DNA from: Paenibacillus tianjinensis
GTDB taxonomy: Bacteria; Bacillota; Bacilli; Paenibacillales; Paenibacillaceae
Assembly: GCF_017086365.1 (NCBI RefSeq)
Contig: NZ_CP070969.1
Location: 4,836,001 to 4,900,000, forward strand
Direction: 5' to 3'
Length of the DNA: 64,000 bases
Numbering within the stretch: position 1 is the first letter of the stretch; every line of letters begins with the position of its first letter. The position numbers and the translations under genes are program-made. Below, one piece after another: positions 39,581 to 48,500 of this stretch. The notes under the pieces are model-generated. The model made no database searches. It was not told the DNA's origin and worked only from the letters and a program-made list of their open reading frames with translations.

Positions 39581-39730
39581 TTATTTATGGGCTGAGGCCT
39601 TTAATAACTCCAACGGAATTTTAGGTTCGTGGAAGAATGTCATGCAGCATGTTTCCATCGCAATATCACCGCTCTTGATTGCCGCACTTCTCACTGTTCT
39701 GGTTAGTCCGTCTTTTACCTCGTTAAACAT
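39581..39730 (-). CDS. agrD: AgrD-like cyclic autoinducer propeptide
   Basis: A 49-residue peptide gene. The N-terminus is an amphipathic helix (MFNEVKDGLTRTVRSAAIKSG), then IAMETC, the core CMTFF and the recognition tail HEPKIPLEL, which lines up with DEVEVPKEL of Staphylococcus AgrD-I. By that alignment AgrB would cut after Phe33, and Cys29 would form a five-residue thiolactone ring (C-M-T-F-F). A second Cys28 sits directly before the ring Cys, which is unusual. The ATG at 39730 overlaps the end of agrB by 8 nt (ATGTTTAA), so translation is coupled. The ring chemistry is inferred; the gene layout and motif are seen. Confidence 0.9.
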   Translation of the reverse strand: MFNEVKDGLTRTVRSAAIKSGDIAMETCCMTFFHEPKIPLELLKASAHK

Positions 39731-40361
39731 TCTCTGCGTCATAGTTTTCATAATTGTTATAGCTCCTTTTCAATAGTTTATAGGTTATTGGCAAAATCAT
39801 CAGTACTTGAAGCAGGATTCCCGTGAGCAGTAAAGCCTTGACAGTGGGGCTTGGAATTAAGAGAGCGGTAAATACAATCAGCAGACTGGACCTTGTAGTA
39901 GCCCTTCTTAATTTTTCTCTTCTTTCTTTGCCAAGCAGCGGAAATTTATCTGTATCCGCCGGTGCATACCGGTAAAGCAGCAATGTAGCTAGTAAACCAA
40001 TGATTCCTACCTGTATGTTGTTGAACCTTATGTATTGTTCGCATAAATACGGTATGCCTATGAACATAGCAGTACTTGATATACTGCACATTAAGCTGTT
40101 GCTTGCATGGAGGCCAAATGCCGTTTTGCGAATAGTGAAGTAGGCGCCATGCATGACTAATGTCTGCCAGAGCAGATGGAACAGGATTGCCGCTCCGTAA
40201 ACCAGAACGATTTTATTCAGGTTAATTAACAGCATTTCAAATCCCAGCTTCATTTTCAGGTAATCAATGTATTCCCCCTCACGCTCCTTGTTCATCCTTT
40301 GGGCCATTCTGCAGGCCAGCGATTCGGTAAATCCCATCTTTACTGCTTCTTCAGCTTCCAT
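39723..40361 (-). CDS. agrB: AgrB-type membrane peptidase for autoinducer processing
   Basis: A 212-residue polytopic membrane cysteine protease. The catalytic pair is visible as His and Cys seven residues apart in FGLHASNSLMCSI, the same spacing as His77/Cys84 in Staphylococcus AgrB. About five to six helices follow the N-terminal cytoplasmic helix. It should cleave the AgrD tail and close the thiolactone. The ATG at 40361 has GAGAGGTGA 9 nt upstream. First gene of the agr operon; its promoter region (40389-40490) carries repeated GGTAC elements. Confidence 0.93.
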   Translation of the reverse strand: MEAEEAVKMGFTESLACRMAQRMNKEREGEYIDYLKMKLGFEMLLINLNKIVLVYGAAILFHLLWQTLVMHGAYFTIRKTAFGLHASNSLMCSISSTAMFIGIPYLCEQYIRFNNIQVGIIGLLATLLLYRYAPADTDKFPLLGKERREKLRRATTRSSLLIVFTALLIPSPTVKALLLTGILLQVLMILPITYKLLKRSYNNYENYDAENV

Positions 40362-40388
40362 CTTATTTGGTCACCTCTCTTGTCCTTA

Positions 40389-40490
40389 ATATTAGACCAT
40401 TTTCTGAGAGATTGACGGTTCGTACCCAGGATGCCACTTAGATGTACCAAATGCTGGCATAAACGGAAAGGCATATCCTAAATGTACCGA
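40389..40490 (-). promoter_or_regulatory. agrB promoter with repeated GGTAC elements
   Basis: On the minus strand a -10-like TAATAT (40389-40394) lacks a recognisable -35, suggesting activator dependence. Upstream, GGTAC occurs three times (plus-strand GTACC at 40422-40426, 40444-40448, 40484-40488), two of them within GGTACATYTA. The first two are 22 nt apart, close to the two-helical-turn spacing of LytTR sites; the third is 40 nt further. A candidate autoregulatory AgrA site. Confidence 0.5.
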
Positions 40491-40531
40491 AATCATACCT
40501 ACCTGTGAAAACGAATACAGCGGTCTCTATG

Positions 40532-40574
40532 AAAAACGCCGCCGTACATCCAGAGAGTCCGGATGCGCGGCGGC
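40532..40574 (-). terminator. Terminator at the end of the biosynthetic operon
   Basis: GCCGCCG-TACATCC...GGATG-CG-CGGCGGC; on the minus strand GTTTTTC follows. It closes the operon after the phosphopantetheinyl transferase gene. Confidence 0.85.
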
Positions 40575-40602
40575 GAATGGGCGGGTGGAATATACAATCT
40601 GC

Positions 40603-41277
40603 TCAAGTGTTGATCAGAACCTTCAGTACCTCTTGTACCTCAATCTTCTGCGGAACGACCAGGCTGCAGATTTCCTGTTCGCTTTTCATGAAGGAATAGC
40701 CGACCAGAAACGGGAAGTGTTTGAACTGGATCCGGAATACTTCTGTACCGAACATAGTCTCCGGTCTGATGGAGGAGATTTCATAAATGGCATAATCGGC
40801 AAGCAGCCCCATTTTGAATGCCTTACCCAGCGCTTCCTTGCAGCTGAAGAACATATAGGCGAACCGGACGGGAGATTCATATCCGGACATCAGCTCTTTT
40901 TCGCTGCCGCTCAGCATCTCTTCAATCGGCACATCCAGCCGGATGGTTTCCATATCGATGCCCACAATATTATCCTTGGAGTAGACTACCGAGAGCACAT
41001 AGCGTTTGGAATGGCTCAGCCCCACCTCAACCAGCTGGTCTTTAACAATTGGAAAGCGCAGGCTTCCATACTCCACCGTTATTCCGCTGAGCTCACCCTT
41101 AAAGGAAGCCGTTTGGTCCGCCAGGTTTTTTTTGATCGCATAACGCCCGTACAGAAACTCCTTGCGCCGGCTCTCGTTGCAGATATTGCAGTACATCACG
41201 TACTCGGTAGAGCTTAAGATTTTGTGAACCTCGAAGGTGTGCTGCTCCTTCATATCGATCAAGTGCGGACTAATCAT
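40603..41277 (-). CDS. Sfp-type 4'-phosphopantetheinyl transferase
   Basis: A 224-residue enzyme that moves phosphopantetheine from CoA onto the serine of carrier domains. The metal-binding residues are present: Asp108 and Glu110 in VGIDMET and Glu148 in FFSCKEALGKAF; RKEFLYGRYAIKK matches the substrate-binding arginine/lysine region. It should activate the six carrier domains encoded upstream in the same operon. The ATG at 41277 follows AGGGGATGAG, 12 nt after the membrane-protein gene. Last gene of the operon before a terminator. Confidence 0.92.
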   Translation of the reverse strand: MISPHLIDMKEQHTFEVHKILSSTEYVMYCNICNESRRKEFLYGRYAIKKNLADQTASFKGELSGITVEYGSLRFPIVKDQLVEVGLSHSKRYVLSVVYSKDNIVGIDMETIRLDVPIEEMLSGSEKELMSGYESPVRFAYMFFSCKEALGKAFKMGLLADYAIYEISSIRPETMFGTEVFRIQFKHFPFLVGYSFMKSEQEICSLVVPQKIEVQEVLKVLINT

Positions 41278-41289
41278 GGCCTCATCCCC

Positions 41290-41943
41290 TTATCGTTCCC
41301 CGGCCTTTGATTTGCGGTGCCAATAATGAAACAGAAGCAGATCCGCTACAAATCCGGCATTGATCAGCAGTATAAAGCTTAAATAGATGCTCTGTGTAAT
41401 GGAATGGACCGGATATTTGAGCAGAATACCCGCTGTAATCAGCAGGCTTGCCAGAGCGCTCAGCGGTACAACGCCCGAACTCCGGTAGTGGATCTTGCGG
41501 TACAGCCCGAGCATCAGCATCAGAATTCCCGGCAGAATCAGCGTTTCCCGCAGCTCGCCGATATTTGGCATAGCCTCTCCGAAGGTATATACCGGGAAAC
41601 GGATGCAGAGCAGAAGACCTGAAATGATCAGCAGCGAGTCTATCCATTTACGGTGTCTGCTGAGGGCGATGGTGTACCAGGCGCCGAACACATTCAGATA
41701 AGATAGACTAATCAGAACCAGCACGCCCACTACACTCAGGACGAACCAATACGTGTCACCCGGAATGAATTTGTCCTCGCCCACAAAACGCAGGAATAGG
41801 AAGAAATAGATCCCGACCGCAAGCAGCTTGAGTCCCCAGTAGGTCTTCATCCCCGCTGTAAACCTTCTGCGGAAGGCGGTGTTCCCTCCCTGGAGGTTAA
41901 AGCCGTATTTACGGTATAGAAAATCATAGATAGTTCGCTGCAT
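41290..41943 (-). CDS. Unrecognised integral membrane protein of the biosynthetic operon
   Basis: A 217-residue protein with a basic N-terminus (MQRTIYDFLYRKYGFNLQGGNTAFRRRF) and about six predicted membrane helices, ending in a basic tail. I do not recognise a family. ATG at 41943 is chosen because GAGAGGAAC precedes it; it overlaps the adenylation-carrier gene by 20 nt, so it is coupled to biosynthesis. Its position suggests export, immunity or a membrane step in maturation, but nothing in the sequence decides between these. Confidence 0.75.
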   Translation of the reverse strand: MQRTIYDFLYRKYGFNLQGGNTAFRRRFTAGMKTYWGLKLLAVGIYFFLFLRFVGEDKFIPGDTYWFVLSVVGVLVLISLSYLNVFGAWYTIALSRHRKWIDSLLIISGLLLCIRFPVYTFGEAMPNIGELRETLILPGILMLMLGLYRKIHYRSSGVVPLSALASLLITAGILLKYPVHSITQSIYLSFILLINAGFVADLLLFHYWHRKSKAGER

Positions 41944-43531
41944 AATGTTCCTCTCCCAGCATGTTGGATAGCTGCTCAATGGACGGGTGTTCAAATACAT
42001 CAAAGAAGCTGATATCTGCATCGAACTGCTGGTTTATCTCCCGGGCAATTTCCCAGACGGTGACGGAATCTATGCCCTGCTCAAAAATATTGGTCTGCTC
42101 ATTCAAGGCCGCGCCGGGCAAATACTGCTGCAGGATCAGCGAGAGCTTTTTATTTTTGCTGAGGAAATGGTTCTCGTATAAGGTCTTGGTGTTGGTCTTT
42201 CCGTTCGCGGTCAGCGGGATTTCCTGCACATATACGATCTTGGACGGGATCATATAGATCGGCAGCAGCTGCTTCAATACCTGGCCGATATTCTCGGAGC
42301 GGGTCGTGACCGCCAGATAGATTTTTTTGTCCCGCACAAAAGCATGGCAGTTCTGAATTCCCTGGGCACGGACGGTATATTCGATCTCCTGCAGATCAAT
42401 CCGGTAGCCGTTGATTTTGACCTGGGTATCCTTACGGCCGAGATAGACGATTTTGCCCTCCGCATTCAGCCGGACCAGATCTCCTGTCTTATAGACCTCC
42501 TGGCCCTGCCACTGGATAAAAGCTTCCTTCGTCTTCTCCGGGTTACCGAGATAGCCCAGTGCTACCCCAAGCCCGCTGGCATAAAGCTCCCCTTCTGCGG
42601 CGCTCTGCCCTTGCTCATCGACAATATGGGTCTGTGTTCCATGAATCGCTGTTCCAATGGCAATCTCCTGCATTACACTTCCCTGCTCCATGACATCCAG
42701 GGTAGTAAATACGGTGTTCTCTGTGGGGCCATAGCCGTTTACTACCGTGGTATGCTTAAGCACTTCATTGACATGGGATAAGCTGAGCTGCTCGCCGCCA
42801 ACAATTACACGGGAGAGACTCTTGAACATTTCCGGCTTCTTGTCCACCCAGAAGTTAAACAGGGAGCAGGTAATCCACATTACGTCAATGCCCTGGCTGA
42901 TCCGTTTTTCCACATGATAGATATTCAGAATCTCCGTCTTCGACAATAAGGAAATGGTCATACCGGACAGCAGCCCGCCCCAGATCTCAATAATCGATGC
43001 GTCGAATTCCAGCGGACTGATATGTGAAATCGTTTTGTCCGGGGCAAGGCCCAGGCGCTCATCCCCCAGCAGGCGGAGGACACCGCGGTCCGGAATGCCG
43101 ACCGCTTTGGGCGTGGAGGTTGTGCCTGAGGTGAAGACAATGTAACAGAGCTGCTCAGGAGTACGTGCGGGAAAGTCCCATACCTCTCTCAGACCGGGAA
43201 CCGGCTGCAGCACTTCGTTAATTGTAGCTTTAACCTGGATCGTTTCGCGCATGGACTGCTTGCGTCCCTCAGGATAGTCCTTGTTGATCACTGTATAGGC
43301 GGCTCCCGCCTTCAGTACCGCCACCATAGCGGCAATCGCCTCGATGCTGCGCTCCAGCTCGATCGCTACCACATCATGAGCCTGAACGCCCTTCACCTGC
43401 AGCTGCTGCAGATAAATATTTGACAACGCGTTTAAGTCACCATAGGTGATGGAGCGGCTGCTCTCCGCAATCGCCACCTTATCCCTATATTTCCGCATGT
43501 TCTCCCCTAAAATGCCGAGAATATTGTTCAT
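41924..43531 (-). CDS. Stand-alone NRPS module: adenylation domain plus carrier
   Basis: A 535-residue protein. The adenylation domain has A3 (FTSGTTSTPK, 133-142), A4 FDAS, A5 YGPTE (267-271), A7 YKTGD (347-351), A8 (GRKDTQVKINGYRI) and the catalytic Lys445 (TANGKTN). The A3 loop has Ser where Gly is usual (TTST for TTGx). A carrier domain follows, with Ser489 in FEQGIDSV. It activates a small acid or amino acid; from a GrsA-style reading the pocket has Asp-Ala at the start and hydrophobic residues later, too little to name a substrate. No condensation domain is fused. Starts with an ATGA overlap to the thioesterase gene. Confidence 0.9.
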   Translation of the reverse strand: MNNILGILGENMRKYRDKVAIAESSRSITYGDLNALSNIYLQQLQVKGVQAHDVVAIELERSIEAIAAMVAVLKAGAAYTVINKDYPEGRKQSMRETIQVKATINEVLQPVPGLREVWDFPARTPEQLCYIVFTSGTTSTPKAVGIPDRGVLRLLGDERLGLAPDKTISHISPLEFDASIIEIWGGLLSGMTISLLSKTEILNIYHVEKRISQGIDVMWITCSLFNFWVDKKPEMFKSLSRVIVGGEQLSLSHVNEVLKHTTVVNGYGPTENTVFTTLDVMEQGSVMQEIAIGTAIHGTQTHIVDEQGQSAAEGELYASGLGVALGYLGNPEKTKEAFIQWQGQEVYKTGDLVRLNAEGKIVYLGRKDTQVKINGYRIDLQEIEYTVRAQGIQNCHAFVRDKKIYLAVTTRSENIGQVLKQLLPIYMIPSKIVYVQEIPLTANGKTNTKTLYENHFLSKNKKLSLILQQYLPGAALNEQTNIFEQGIDSVTVWEIAREINQQFDADISFFDVFEHPSIEQLSNMLGEEHYAANYL

Positions 43532-44271
43532 TGTCCGCTTCCTCCTTTGAATGGGCTTGTCTGGCTGGATGTGATGAAACCGATGATATGGTGATATACC
43601 TGCTGCTGGAATTCGTAGTAAAAGAAATGCCCGCCCGGGTACGTATGATACGGAATCTCCCGTTCCGACAGGTCGCTCCAGTCCTGTATGGCGGTGACGG
43701 AATGATCCTCAAGCCCCTGAAACACAGCAATCTGGATAGCGGGATCGAATCTGCGGCAGCGGTACTGATTGTCCAGGTTGTAACGGTTAACTGCTGTAAT
43801 ATCACTGCGGAGAGCCGGCAGAAACAGCTGGCGCATCTGCTGGGAGGCAAACTGCCCTTCCTTGATCAGGCCATAAATGCGGCAGCGCTCCAGCAGCGTA
43901 TCATCGTCCGGCTCCTCTTCATCCACCGCTTCAATCCGGTGCGGCGGGGTGGCCGCCATGAACAGCAGCTTGATTACCGGATAGCCGGACTCTATTAAGG
44001 CATGGGCCAGTTCATACGCAATCAGGGAGCCCATGCTGTAGCCCAGCAGAATCAGCTCTTCCTGCGGGTCCAGAGATTTCTTCAGCAGGGAGAACAGGTC
44101 TGCAGTGATGTCCCGGATCGAGCCGAAGGGCTTCTCGGAGAACCTTCTGCCGTGACCGGGATATTCCAGGGACAGGACAGCAAGCTCCGGGCAGCTGGCG
44201 TGAAGCTGCTTCTGCAGCTCCGCGAATACATTGACATGGGCACCGGCGTACGGCAGGAGAATCAGCTTCAC
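43528..44271 (-). CDS. Type II thioesterase
   Basis: A 247-residue alpha/beta hydrolase starting MKLILLPYAGAH, with the nucleophile Ser79 in GYSMGS and the catalytic His in YPGGHFFYY near the C-terminus. Such enzymes clear wrong or stalled acyl groups from carrier domains; some release final products. GTG at 44271 overlaps the upstream stop (GTGA). No thioesterase is fused to any synthase gene in the window, so this could also be the releasing enzyme, unless one lies beyond the right edge. Confidence 0.92.
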   Translation of the reverse strand: MKLILLPYAGAHVNVFAELQKQLHASCPELAVLSLEYPGHGRRFSEKPFGSIRDITADLFSLLKKSLDPQEELILLGYSMGSLIAYELAHALIESGYPVIKLLFMAATPPHRIEAVDEEEPDDDTLLERCRIYGLIKEGQFASQQMRQLFLPALRSDITAVNRYNLDNQYRCRRFDPAIQIAVFQGLEDHSVTAIQDWSDLSEREIPYHTYPGGHFFYYEFQQQVYHHIIGFITSSQTSPFKGGSGQ

Positions 44272-45500
44272 TCGCCGGCACCTCCCCGGTACACGCTCTC
44301 TGCCTCCAGCTGAAGCAGCAGATTGTAGCAGTTGCCGTGCATCGAATACGAGACGGCCGAGTACAGCCTGTAGTCTCCAGGGCTGATACTCCACTGCTCT
44401 GCGCCGATTCTGCCGATAAAAGCGTTCGGGCTGGCGACTTCCCTGCCCTGCAGTTCAGTCTTCATGCGCTGCGAATCCAGCAGACGGCAGGTGCCGATAA
44501 GGCCATAGTAGCCTACGATATAATGGACTCCCTCCTTCAGGAATCCGCCTTTCAGGTTCCTGTAGGATTTCTGAAGCGTCTTCAGGCAGGAGAATTCTGC
44601 CGTATCATCGATCTCATTGCCCCGGCCGTACAGCTCCAGAAAAACATCTGCTTCCGGGTCAACTCCGGCATTCTCCAGAGAGCGGCTTACCAGCTTCTTG
44701 ATCACGGTGCGGTTGACAACGGGATTGCCCATCGTTCCTGCAGAGATATCCTTAATCTCCGCAAGAATGGTATCGCCGTCGCTAAGTGCGAGTTCCCGCT
44801 CCTTCAGCAGGAAGGCAGCCCCGCCTTCCGAGAAGTACCGGCCTGAGGCCCCGTCCTCAAAAGGTTCGGTGTAGCGTTCAGCGCCTATTCCGAACTGGGA
44901 CAGCTCATACGGGACCGGAAAGGTAACCGCGCTTGATCCGCCGGTAAGGGCGATGTCGAACTCCCCTTTGCGGATTTTGGCATAGGCGCTGTACATCGAG
45001 CTGATCCCCGAAGTAGAGGCTTCACTGATGAGCTCAACGGCCGGAGGACGGCCCAGCTGAAGCAGCTTAAGATAGCCAAGCGGATCAATAAGCTTCACTG
45101 CATGTCCAAATGCCTCGCCTTCCACTCTCATTAATGCGAATTTGGAGAGGCTGTCTGTCTGGGCGGTTCCTATCGAGACAAGCAGATTGTTCTTTGGACC
45201 CAGCACATTCCGGTCCGCCAGCGTCTGCAGGAGGGAGAGTGTGATCCGTTCGCTGGACAGCAGGAATCTGCTGTCCGGCCCGGAGATATGCTCCAGCTTG
45301 AAATGCTCCTCTACGGAGGGATAGAACACCCCGTCGAAGGAGGCAGCCTCACCCGGCTCCTGATTATAGGTTCGTTCAAGCTCACGCACACGGCTCTGCC
45401 AGATCGCGTTCTTGCGGCCCATCAGCTCTTCCGTACTCCCCGATTCCCGGCCCGGGTAATCATAGATGAAATCAACGATAACTACTCGGCGTTCATTCAT
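44268..45500 (-). CDS. Ketosynthase-fold protein lacking the catalytic triad
   Basis: A 410-residue thiolase-fold protein. Fold landmarks match beta-ketoacyl synthases: ASTSGISSMYSAY (nucleophile turn), YFSEGGAAFLL, ELYGRGNEIDDTAEF, IVGYYGLIGT and SYSMHGNCYN. At the nucleophile turn Ser162 replaces Cys (ASTSG for ACxSG). Tyr291 replaces the first His (YGRGN for HGTGT), and Tyr331 replaces the second (GYYG for GHTx). It is therefore not a normal ketosynthase; a chain-length-factor-like partner, an acyltransferase, or a structural role are possible. ATG at 45500 overlaps the PKS stop by 8 nt. Confidence 0.85.
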   Translation of the reverse strand: MNERRVVIVDFIYDYPGRESGSTEELMGRKNAIWQSRVRELERTYNQEPGEAASFDGVFYPSVEEHFKLEHISGPDSRFLLSSERITLSLLQTLADRNVLGPKNNLLVSIGTAQTDSLSKFALMRVEGEAFGHAVKLIDPLGYLKLLQLGRPPAVELISEASTSGISSMYSAYAKIRKGEFDIALTGGSSAVTFPVPYELSQFGIGAERYTEPFEDGASGRYFSEGGAAFLLKERELALSDGDTILAEIKDISAGTMGNPVVNRTVIKKLVSRSLENAGVDPEADVFLELYGRGNEIDDTAEFSCLKTLQKSYRNLKGGFLKEGVHYIVGYYGLIGTCRLLDSQRMKTELQGREVASPNAFIGRIGAEQWSISPGDYRLYSAVSYSMHGNCYNLLLQLEAESVYRGGAGE

Positions 45501-48500
45501 TGGCTTCCTCCAGCAGATCTTTGACGTATTGGCTGAGCTGCGTGATGGTCGGGTAGATGAACACATCGGCCACTTCCATATCAATCTTGAACTGTTCTGC
45601 CACCGGACCATAGATGCCGAAGGCCTTGAGCGAATCGCCGCCCAAGTCTGTAAAGCTCTTATTCACATCAATGTCATTGCGGTCCAGCACCGAGGCAAAC
45701 ACAACCGTGACGAACTTCTCCACTTCATCCTGGCTGTCGGTACCCGTGATCGTTAAGGCTGAGTACTCCTTAATCTGAATCTTGGCAGCCTCTTCCGCTA
45801 CAACATCCGAAGCTGCAGCTGCGGCTCTGCTGCCTGCATACTGCTGCGGCATGCGGATATATTCGGCTAAGAATTCCGCCGTCTTGGCTTTGTTGAACTC
45901 ACCGGCGATAACCTTGCCGAGCTTCTTATCCAGCGAGAGTCTGATGTATTCCCTTCCGACAGGCGAAGAGAGTGACTTCATCAGCAAATGCTCGTCTGCT
46001 GCGGCCAGATCGCCGAATTGCAGCGCCATACCGGTATCTTTCCAGCCCGGCCACAATACTGTGGTTGCCGCTTCATCCCTGAAGCCCTCAAGAAAGGCGT
46101 TGGCGAAGGTATAAGAGAACTGGCCTGCCGATCCGGCAATCGTGGTCATCGAGGAGCTGGCAATGAAGAACTTCAGCGGCTGGCCTTGCAGATATTTGAG
46201 CAGCAGCAGGGTCCCTGTTACTTTTGGAGCTACAATATTTAAAAATTCCTGTTCAGACTTCGTGAAGAGCATGCCCTCTTCCGGAACCCCTGCCAGATGA
46301 ACAACCCCGGCTATGCTTCCTGCTCCGGCCAGGCTGCCTACAACCTGCTTGACCTGTTCTTCGTCTGATACATCGCAGCTGTGGAAGGACACGTTAGCGC
46401 CTTTGCCCAGCACCTGGTTCATCCGGTTCAGCTTGCTGCTTTCTTCGGCTGTCAGCGATGACTTGGCCTGCAAGGCGGAATAGGAATCCTTGCGTCCAAG
46501 GATGGCAATGTGCAGCTTCGGCTGGCGTTCCAGCAGAACATCGATGTATTCCATCCCGATGCCGCCGTAGCCTCCGGTCACAATCACACAGTCTTGTTCA
46601 TTCAGCTGAAGGTTCGCATCCGCCGGGGTTTTCGCCTCGACCAGCGCTTCCTCATACAGCTGGTTATGGTCAACCAGCATTTTCTTGCCGTCCAGCTCTT
46701 CTGTCTCCGCGATACTGAGGATCTTCCCAAGGTCGAATTCCGCCAGGTTCAGCATTTGTGTCTTGAAGCCGGTATTCTCCAGCCCCAGAATTCTTCCTGA
46801 GCTCAGCAGGGAATAGTTCAGCGGATTAAGCATGGTGTCAGCCGTATCCAGAGCGAAGCCGTTATCAGCCAGAATCAGCACTTTGCCCTTGCGCTTAACC
46901 AGCGAATTGGCCTGCTTGGCAAAGTCAAAGTAATGCAGCATTTCCTGCCGGGTGACGCTGGTATCCGGCAGGGACTCCCCAAACCAGGGAGCATAGATTA
47001 CGAAATCGTATTTCTCGGCAGCCTTGAAGGCTTTGAGCGCTCTGTAATCCTGCAGGTCAACACCTTCACGCTGTTCAGCAGCGGCAAGCTCAAGCGCCCG
47101 CCCGTTGCCGACGACCAGAACGGTCTTCCCGGCAGCTGCAGAAGCTGCTGTCTCCGGTACACGGTAAGCCGAAGGTACCCAGGTCACTTCATGCAGGTGA
47201 GGCTTGAAATAGGCGTTGGCAAAAGCCTTCATCACGTATTTGTCCAGATAAGCTATGGTCTCGCCAAGCTCGTTGTAGACGGAGATATTGGCCGTAATGA
47301 CATCATGATCTCCGGCCGGGTCATAGAGCAGCTCTGTCCTGGAATATATCCGGCCGGTGAACGCTTTGCCGGTAAAGATGAATTTGCCGTAGGACAGCGG
47401 AAGGTAGCTTTTACCGCGGGCCTGGGCACGTTCATACACCATCGCGCCAAGAATGCCGTCAAGCAGGGAAGGATGCAGGTAGAAATTCTGCAAGTCACCG
47501 GCAAATTTCTCATGAAGCGTCAGGGACAGCAGGATCTCGGAGCTGGATGGACGGGCCAGGCGGAAATTCTGCTTGGCGAAATCCCAGCGGCCCTTAAAGA
47601 AGTTATTCTCCTCGGAGCCAAAGTCCGCGGTTAGCAGCTGCTGTTCGAACATGCTGTTCACATCCACTGCTTCCGGCGCAGCCTCAAGCTCCGCCTGTCT
47701 GATCGTGAAGGAGGCATGCGTCACATAGTTGTTCATATCCTGATTCTCATAGGAGAAGACTTCGATCTCCAGCTGTTTGGAGGAACTCTTACTGACATGG
47801 ATCTGGAACTCTCTGCGTTTCTCCTCCAGCTGAATCAGATTTTTGAAATAGAGCTTCTCCAGCTGGAACGCCGGGGTTCCGAAATATAGGACCGCCAGCT
47901 CAGCGGCGAGCTGTGTATAGGTGGTTCCGGAGAAGGTCCGCTGGCCGCCGATCCGGTGATCGTCGACAAACCAGTCATCCGGTGACAGCTGAACGGTGTA
48001 GACATCGGAATGCGCAGTTTTCAGCGTCTGTTTGCGGATCAGTGTGGATTGCACGGGCAGGCTGGGCCCGGAATTCTCGTAGGTGTTGTGCTTTTTAACA
48101 TTGGCCCACAGCACCTGCCGTTTGAATTCATAAGTCGGCAAGGAGAGCGTAACTGCATCCTGATAAGGATACATTTCCAGTGCCAGATCATAACCTTCCA
48201 GATATAACTGGATCAGTTCGCCTGTCATGTACTGGTCGTAGCCGGTTTTGAGCCGGTGCTGCATCAGCTTCCTCATATCACCGGATATCTCCTGAACTTC
48301 GCTCTGAGTAATTCCTTCTGCAGCCTGTCCGCTGGCCAGAACGCCAATGGCTGCACGCAGCTTGCCGGTGAATTCTGCGAAGGATGCTGCCTCGAACCCG
48401 ATACCGTTCTTAAAATGATTCCGTTTGTGAATCAGCGTATAGGAGATGTTGTGCAGGCTGAAGGCTTCCAATCTTCCTGCCTGGCGCACGAATTTATTCA

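Noticed and set aside
44268..45500. FabF/FabH-type functional ketosynthase
   Set aside because: The nucleophile Cys and both catalytic His are replaced, so a standard condensing role is not supported.
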